Origin: Haliclystus octoradiatus
Taxonomy: Eukaryota; Cnidaria; Staurozoa; Stauromedusae; Haliclystidae
Direction of reading: 5' to 3'
Length of the DNA: 64,000 nucleotides
NCBI GenBank assembly: GCA_916610825.1
Contig: OU744446.1
Span: forward strand, 22,887,223-22,951,222
The notes under the pieces are model-generated. The model was not told where the DNA came from. It saw only the letters and a program-made list of their open reading frames with translations, and did not search any database. Both the position numbers and the translations under genes were made by a program. This document shows, piece after piece, positions 58,490 through 64,000 of this stretch; within the stretch, counting starts at the first letter, position 1, and each line of letters starts with the position of its first letter.

Positions 58490-58935
58490 AAAGTGGCAAA
58501 AAGAATTACAGAAAGTAGAAATATTCACAATAACTCAAAATATAAATAAATAACAGCAAGTTTAAGGTCCATGTCTGCGCCGCGCAAAAGTTTTGAGGCA
58601 TATTTGGCATGGCTCATTAAGTTCATTGCCTCATTGTTTTTTTTTAGAAATTTTATGTAATTCAGCCTCTTTTGAAATCTGTTTGAAATCTGTCGTGAAT
58701 TCTGTTGTCTTCTAAAAGTTTCTCGTTGTATTATTGTCTCGCACGTGTAAAATCAATGTAATCTGTAATATCAAATAACATATCTAATGAAATTAGGTTC
58801 ATCTTGTAGTACATAAAATACTTAAGTTAAAATTGAAATAGGGGATTTATAATGCATATTTTTCATTAATGAAATAAACTGTCTAAGGATCGCTATATGT
58901 CTGAAAATACATTAGTAACAGGAAAATATGTGTAA

Positions 58936-59782
58936 AGCCTGGTTTCCATATAGCAAATTTGCCTGCGTCTTTGCCTGCGACACTGCCTGCGTCTGTGCCG
59001 CCGGCAATCATCAATTTTTGGAGCCATTGTTATTATCGGATGCCGTTAGTGTTGCCTGCGTCGTTTCAAAGTTGAAGTGAGTTCAACTTTTGCCTTTCGC
59101 CGTAAGGAGCTAAATCAAAGGCCTGCGACTTCCTGATAGCAAAGTAATGAGGTATTTTGTTATGTGATCCATCACATGACTTATTTTACCCAATGAAATG
59201 CTTTCATAAAAAACGTGGCCTTATTTCCCGCCAAAATAAAACTTCAAAATAAAATTCTCTGAATTTATTCTGATTTGTGAAGTTCGAATATTTTGAGATT
59301 GATCTTACGTTATTGTATATATTGATTTATCAACTAAACCTCTGTGGTTTGTTTATTTAGTTTCTTCATTCTATTTATCGAATTTAGTACTGATTTTAAT
59401 GTCATTCATTATTGTTTATTATTTTATTACAAGTAGCCATATCGCTCGTTCATACGTTTTTTACATAAAATCATACTTTATGCTTTCTTTTTTCTTTTCG
59501 ACAACGACGTTTCAAAGCTATGTAGCTTAGTGTAATAAAAGTACTACCTTGTAATAATAATTGAGATTGAATGATCTCTGTCATGGTTGCAGGATACAAG
59601 TGGAAAGAAAACGCAAGTCTACAACATTTAAATTGAATGGATTTTCAAGTATACCTGGGGCATTTGCTTTTGCCGGCGGAAATTTCCCAGGCTGTCGCAG
59701 GCAGTCTCAGGTGTCCCAGGCAATGCCGCCGGCACGACCGGCGGCACAGACGCAGGCAAATTTACTATATGGAAACGAGGCT
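58936..59782. mobile_element. Harbinger-type MITE, 847 bp, TAA duplication
   Basis: Terminal inverted repeats AGCCTGGTTTCCATATAG on the left and CTATATGGAAACGAGGCT on the right, extended by GCCTGCGTCTGTGCCGCCGG and its complement. Flanked by TAA on both sides (58933-58935 and 59783-59785), the 3-base duplication typical of PIF/Harbinger. No transposase inside. Confidence 0.85.
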
Positions 59783-59989
59783 TAAATGCAATACATGAAT
59801 TATTTGTGTCTCACAGCGTGCTTCTTGTCTATCATGAACACTTTACATGTCGCTGGTCACACCCTCAATGATACCATTGCCACTTCGGTGTTTCATGTTG
59901 ACCGATAAATATACTTCCAATCCAATTACAACAATTCGAATTTTACAGTACTGTAATTTAACTTACAATATAAATTTGTATCAGTAAGT

Positions 59990-61111
59990 TTCTACTTATT
60001 AATTTTGTAATAAAAATAAACGATAAAATAGACGTTGATTGAGCTTTCGACATTGGTTATGTCATCTTCAGAAATATATTTTTAAAAGAAAAATTATTTA
60101 AAATACATGGGTTTAAAAGTGTTAAGTTATACAATGTGCTAGAAGCAGGATGCGTTAATAACAATAGAATATTATAGACAAAGGCAAGAACAATAGCTTT
60201 TCAATATCCTGCTGGGAAAAGCCGAGATTTGATTGAGTCAGACTGAGTGTTGAGGTTTGGTTTGATTCGCCTGATTGCAAGCATTTCATGAATTAGGCAG
60301 TCAAATTTGTCTTTGCATTTTTTCAAAATTTCAAAGTTGTTTTCAGAAACAGATTTTTTGGTTGTTGATTTGTTGAAACTATATACAACACATTGACGAG
60401 ACAAGGGAGCCGGTTGTGGTTCACACACATGTAAATCATTTTGTATTTTCCTACTTGTAAATACTGGCCTAAGATTTTTCCCGATTTTTGAACTCAAATC
60501 AGATAACTGACGCTTGATGGAATTAGCAGAAACTTGATCCTTAAAAGGTAGCACAATGTTCATGTCATCAGGATTCTTGCTTGCAATAGGCAAATCAGGC
60601 CCACACTCAATCCGACTCTTTTTTAATCTAGAAATATAAAAATTAATAACTGATAAAGGATATTTCAAATTTAAAATATTTTTCGCAATCTTTCACATTC
60701 CACTTGAAAATATTCATCCTTTGATGATAAACGGGAGGCCCGATTTATCATAGTTTGCACTAAGGCCTTTTTATACTTTTCGTCAATGTGACTCTGGAAG
60801 TGTAGAAGTAAACCACTATCAGTCTTTTTGTGAAACACTTCAGTTTCGATTTTACCGTTTTTGTTTTTAACTAATACACCCAAAAACGGTAATGTTTTAT
60901 TTTGTTGAATTTCCGTTGTAAACCGTAGGTTGGCATGTATGTTGTTCAATTTTTCTAAAAATTGCTCCGCACAATCAATTGTTGGCATTATTGCAAGTGT
61001 GTCGTCCACATACCGATAGTATTGTGATGGAAGCGCACTATTGGTTTTCATTGTCTCTTCTATGTTACATAAAAAACAATTAGCCATGAGCGGGCCTAAT
61101 GGTGAACCCAT
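59990..61111 (-). mobile_element. Penelope-like element, minus-strand copy with deleted GIY-YIG core
   Basis: Frame 61111 to 60671 is reverse transcriptase: GSPLGPLMANCFLCNIEE, YYRYVDDTLAIM with the catalytic YVDD, then LPFLGVLVKN. Frame 60668 to 60201 is the linker (RIECGPDLPIASKNPDDMN) and the end of the endonuclease (KCKDKFDCLIHEMLAIRRIK). In between, the sequence jumps from VVYSF to STTKKSVSENN, dropping about 40 residues that hold YVGYT, HLHQRI and the catalytic core. The 3' UTR, with ATGACATAACCAATGTCGAA read on this strand, extends to about 59990. Confidence 0.9.
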
Positions 61112-61117
61112 TGGTGA

Positions 61118-61915
61118 ACAGATTGCGAAAAATATTTTTAAATTTAAAATATCCTTTACCAGTTATTAATTTTTATATTTCTAGATTAAAAAAGAGTCGG
61201 ATTGAGTGTGGGCCTGATTTGCCGATTGCAAGCAAGAATCCTGATGACATGAACATTGTGCTACCTTTTAAGAATCAAGTTTCTGCTAATTCCATCAAGC
61301 GTCAGTTATCTGATTTGAGTTCAAAAATCGGGAAAAATCTTAGGCCAGTATTTACAAGTAGGAAAATACAAAATGATTTACATGTGTGTGAACCAAAACC
61401 GGCTCTCTTGTCTCGTCAATGTGTTGTATATAGTTTCCAGAGTGATTCGTGTGAAGCGAATTATGTCGGATATACCTGCCAACACTTGCATCAACGCATT
61501 GACGAGCACAAGAGAAAAGGGTCTGCTGTTTACGCACATGTAAATCAACAACACGGAAAATCTGTTTCTGAAAACAACTTTGAAATTTTGAAAAAATGCA
61601 AAGACAAATTTGACTGCCTAATTCATGAAATGCTTGCAATCAGGCGAATCAAGCCAAACCTCAACACTCAGTCTGACTCAATCAAATCTCGGCTTTTCCC
61701 AGCAGGATATTGAAAAGCTATTGTTCTTGCCTTTGTCTATAATATTCTATTGTTATTAACGCATCCTGCTTCTAGCACATTGTATAACTTCACACTTTTA
61801 AACCCATGTATTTTAAATAATTTTTCTTTTAAAAAATATATTTCTGAAGATGACATAAGCAATGTCGAAAGCTCAATCAACGTCTATTTTATCGTTTATT
61901 TTTATTACAAAATAT
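61118..61915 (+). mobile_element. Penelope-like element, plus-strand copy with GIY-YIG
   Basis: From about 61125 the plus strand repeats the linker and C-terminus of the same family. The frame (61126-61713) has SRLKKSRIECGPDLPIASKN, SRQCVVYSFQSDSCEANYVG with YTCQHLHQRIDEHK, and the KSRLFPAGY end, then the 3' UTR TCTGAAGATGACATAAGCAA. The endonuclease signature Y...YVG and the R of HLHQRI are intact. The first Cys of the usual C-x-x-C pair before YVG is Ser. It lacks a reverse transcriptase and lies head-to-head with the minus-strand copy. Confidence 0.9.
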
Positions 61916-62785
61916 AAATTTGCTTAGTTATAATTGTTAAGTCTTAGTGTGCTTAATACTGATCCCCATGGGCAATGTTTAGCTGTTTATTGTTGATATT
62001 ATATTATATAAATATAAATAATATTAAAGTAAAGAATAACAGTACAAAATGTGTATTCTTTGACTCTTTCGCCATATATTATTAATATAAATAATATTAT
62101 AATGGCGATTGACTCAACTCAAAGAGTAAATATTTCTCAGTTAATAGTAACGTAACTTTGAACCTAACATGACATCCAGCAGATATAGGCCTACCTACAA
62201 ACTCAAGGCAAACTCTACAATATCTACAGTCTGGGGATAAAGCTTGGGTGGAAGTGATACACGAATGAACTTAAGGACGTCCGTAAGTCTTATGCATCCA
62301 GCAAGACAATATTCAAGAGGATAAACAAAACAATATGTATATCATCTTGTCTACATATTAATGTGATAATGTCGAAATCCGATCGTCGATGTTTATATGA
62401 ACTTGCAGGCCTAGTCCCTAGTGACCTAGTCTACTCGTACTTGTTCGTATTCAAATGACCCTCTCAATAATTCTACGAACCTTGGCTTCTTTAGCAATAC
62501 GGAGTTTCCTTTTTCTGCATATGACCAAGTATTCGCCTTGTGCCTTTCTTTTCCAGTATGAATTTGGTGATGCCGTGGCGGTCTCCATTTTAAATGTTCA
62601 TGAGACTCGTTCAATAACAAAATAAACTTTCTGTTTGTGAATCTTTTCCCGCCACATGGTCGTATTCTACGCATGTGTATCCTGTGTAACCGCTGTAACG
62701 GGCACTCATGGAGCTAAAATTCCAATCACGAAATACAGAACGATCTGAAAATAAATTCTCATCTGCTCGCATTTTGGGATATTAA
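61916..62785. other. Gene-free stretch
   Basis: No recognised exon. The 82-codon frame at 62426-62674 is basic and has a zinc-finger-like HTGKE word but no spaced Cys/His pairs, so I do not call it. Confidence 0.4.
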
Positions 62786-63551
62786 AGGGAGAATACTGAC
62801 CGGGGAACGTTGCGCGCGGAACTTGAATTCTTCATACCAAATTCAAGTACTCGTTTTGAAACAGAGTCGGCCTCGCCTTAATTCTATTGTTTTGAACGAA
62901 ATAATCAAAAGCACGAGACAGGAACAAATGTCGAAGCCGTGAACTCGTGACAATCATCAACGAATCAATGTTTTTGAACAACGATTTATTCCATGTATTT
63001 AACTCAGATTCGCATAGTTTTATTGAATTATCACATTAGTTTGCTTTTGGTATATTTATCCTTGGTTATATTTACTGAAGTTGCCTTGTTATTAGTTGGC
63101 AAGCTTTTATGGACCGATCGTTACATCAAAAACATGAAAAAGAACGATAGTCGATACGCAAGATGACCTAAGATGTCAAGAAACACAAGGATTTGGCTTT
63201 GTAACAAAAATAAAAATGTTAAACAAGGTTCTTGTTTAGTGTTACTTTCGTTCAACATATCAATCGAACTGATCGAACTAAAACCGCTTCTGCACATCAT
63301 ACTGTTGATCACATAGTAAACAATACATTAAAGTCCAGAACGTGATAAAATAAGTACGTAGTATTGCTCCCAAATTGTGATTTTAATTTGTTCATTTGAA
63401 ATGCTTTACCATAAAATCAACATACGGCCAGAATAATAAAACGAAGCTCACTCGGAACTCACACGCACGGCAGCTTTTCTCAAAGCTTTGTTTAAATTGA
63501 TGACGTATGAGTTGGTTGAGCGCGCAATGTTCCCCGGTCAGTATTCTCCCT
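62786..63551. mobile_element. TTAA-flanked TIR element, 766 bp
   Basis: Starts AGGGAGAATACTGACCGGGG and ends with its reverse complement (CCCCGGTCAGTATTCTCCCT), extended inward by AAC-x-TTGCGCGC. TTAA lies on both sides (62782-62785 and 63552-63555), the target of piggyBac-type elements. The AGGG end is not the typical CCC start, so PIF/Harbinger with a 3-base duplication is an alternative. No transposase is visible inside. Confidence 0.85.
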
Positions 63552-63555
63552 TTAA

Positions 63556-64000
63556 CCAACAAATCACATCTTGTCACTTTCAGGTGTTATGCAACGGGCA
63601 AAAATATTTATCATCCAGTTCTGGTTATGTGATGCATAGGCATCACCATCGTGATGCATAGGCATCACCATCTGGTTTTTAACTTCACCTTGCCATCCCT
63701 CGCCCCTGATTACTATAACTAGATCCACAGTAAAACATATTACAGTATAATGATTCAACAGCCGTTCAATAAGTGATTATTTAGACGAGAATCAGATCAT
63801 ATTTTAAATCCTAACCTCTAACAGAGAACAGAATAAGTTTTGGCAATATACACAAAAACACAAGACATTTAAAGATTTCCCAATAGCTTTAATTGGTTTT
63901 TATCAAATTTACAAAGACAAGATTGACAAGCCTTTGGTTGAATTATTTTCCAGGAAGAAGGATACCATCATACTAAAAAACAATAAAAATTAAAATCAGT
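63556..64000. other. Window end, no gene recognised
   Basis: Contains a small GATGCATAGGCATCACCATC direct repeat (near 63632 and 63654). Nothing else identified. Confidence 0.5.

Noticed and set aside
62426-62674. Zinc-finger-like frame with HTGKE
   Set aside because: No paired Cys/Cys or His/His spacing; the linker-like word is likely chance.

Overview
AT-rich animal nuclear DNA (no operons, spliced genes, dense transposons). The intron positions and sequence of the one long gene match metazoan Enhancer-of-zeste genes. The repeat set (2A-bearing LINE, Penelope-like GIY-YIG elements, Copia and other LTR elements, hAT/Harbinger/TTAA non-autonomous DNA elements) suggests a marine invertebrate, possibly a tunicate or other non-vertebrate deuterostome. 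The species cannot be fixed from the sequence alone.

Two host genes are recognisable. On the minus strand at 5.7-6.2 kb is an apparently intronless gene for a secreted gremlin/DAN-type cystine-knot protein (BMP antagonist family). From about 55.4 kb down to 24.7 kb, also minus strand, runs the Polycomb methyltransferase EZH (Enhancer of zeste). I mapped about 21 coding exons with matching splice sites and phases: N-terminal EED-binding part, SANT regions, CXC cysteine-rich region and SET domain, ending at a TAA and an AATAAA signal. The SET exon carrying the ELFFDYR motif is present twice in tandem (27404-27488 and 27058-27142). One SET exon junction (28075-28155) is one base out of phase.

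Layout: 1-5.7 kb has no gene. 5.7-6.2 kb is the gremlin-like gene. 8.3-10 kb holds LINE tails. 11.8-13 kb holds two non-autonomous DNA elements side by side. 13.2-15.6 kb is a long-inverted-repeat family. 15.8-19.3 kb is a nearly intact LINE with a 2A-like motif. 20.3 kb has a palindrome and 20.9-21.7 kb a LINE relic. 22.5-24 kb holds further copies of the long-inverted-repeat family. 24.7-55.4 kb is EZH, whose introns hold a solo LTR with a triplicated end (28.4-29.6 kb), Penelope-like relics (31.6-34 kb), a decayed Copia element (35.2-39.7 kb), a 1.9 kb repeat with a perfect 219 bp tandem duplication (39.8-41.7 kb), tRNA-like segments, LINE tails and a ~0.95 kb giant palindrome (48.2-49.15 kb). 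55.2-56.1 kb is an inverted repeat that includes the candidate first EZH coding exon. 57.0-58.5 kb is a hAT-type element, 58.9-59.8 kb a Harbinger-type element, 60-61.9 kb a head-to-head pair of Penelope-like copies, and 62.8-63.55 kb a TTAA-flanked element.

The two host genes need not work together. EZH would act in the nucleus as the H3K27 methyltransferase of PRC2, and the gremlin-like protein outside the cell. Most of the remaining DNA is mobile-element sequence in different stages of decay.
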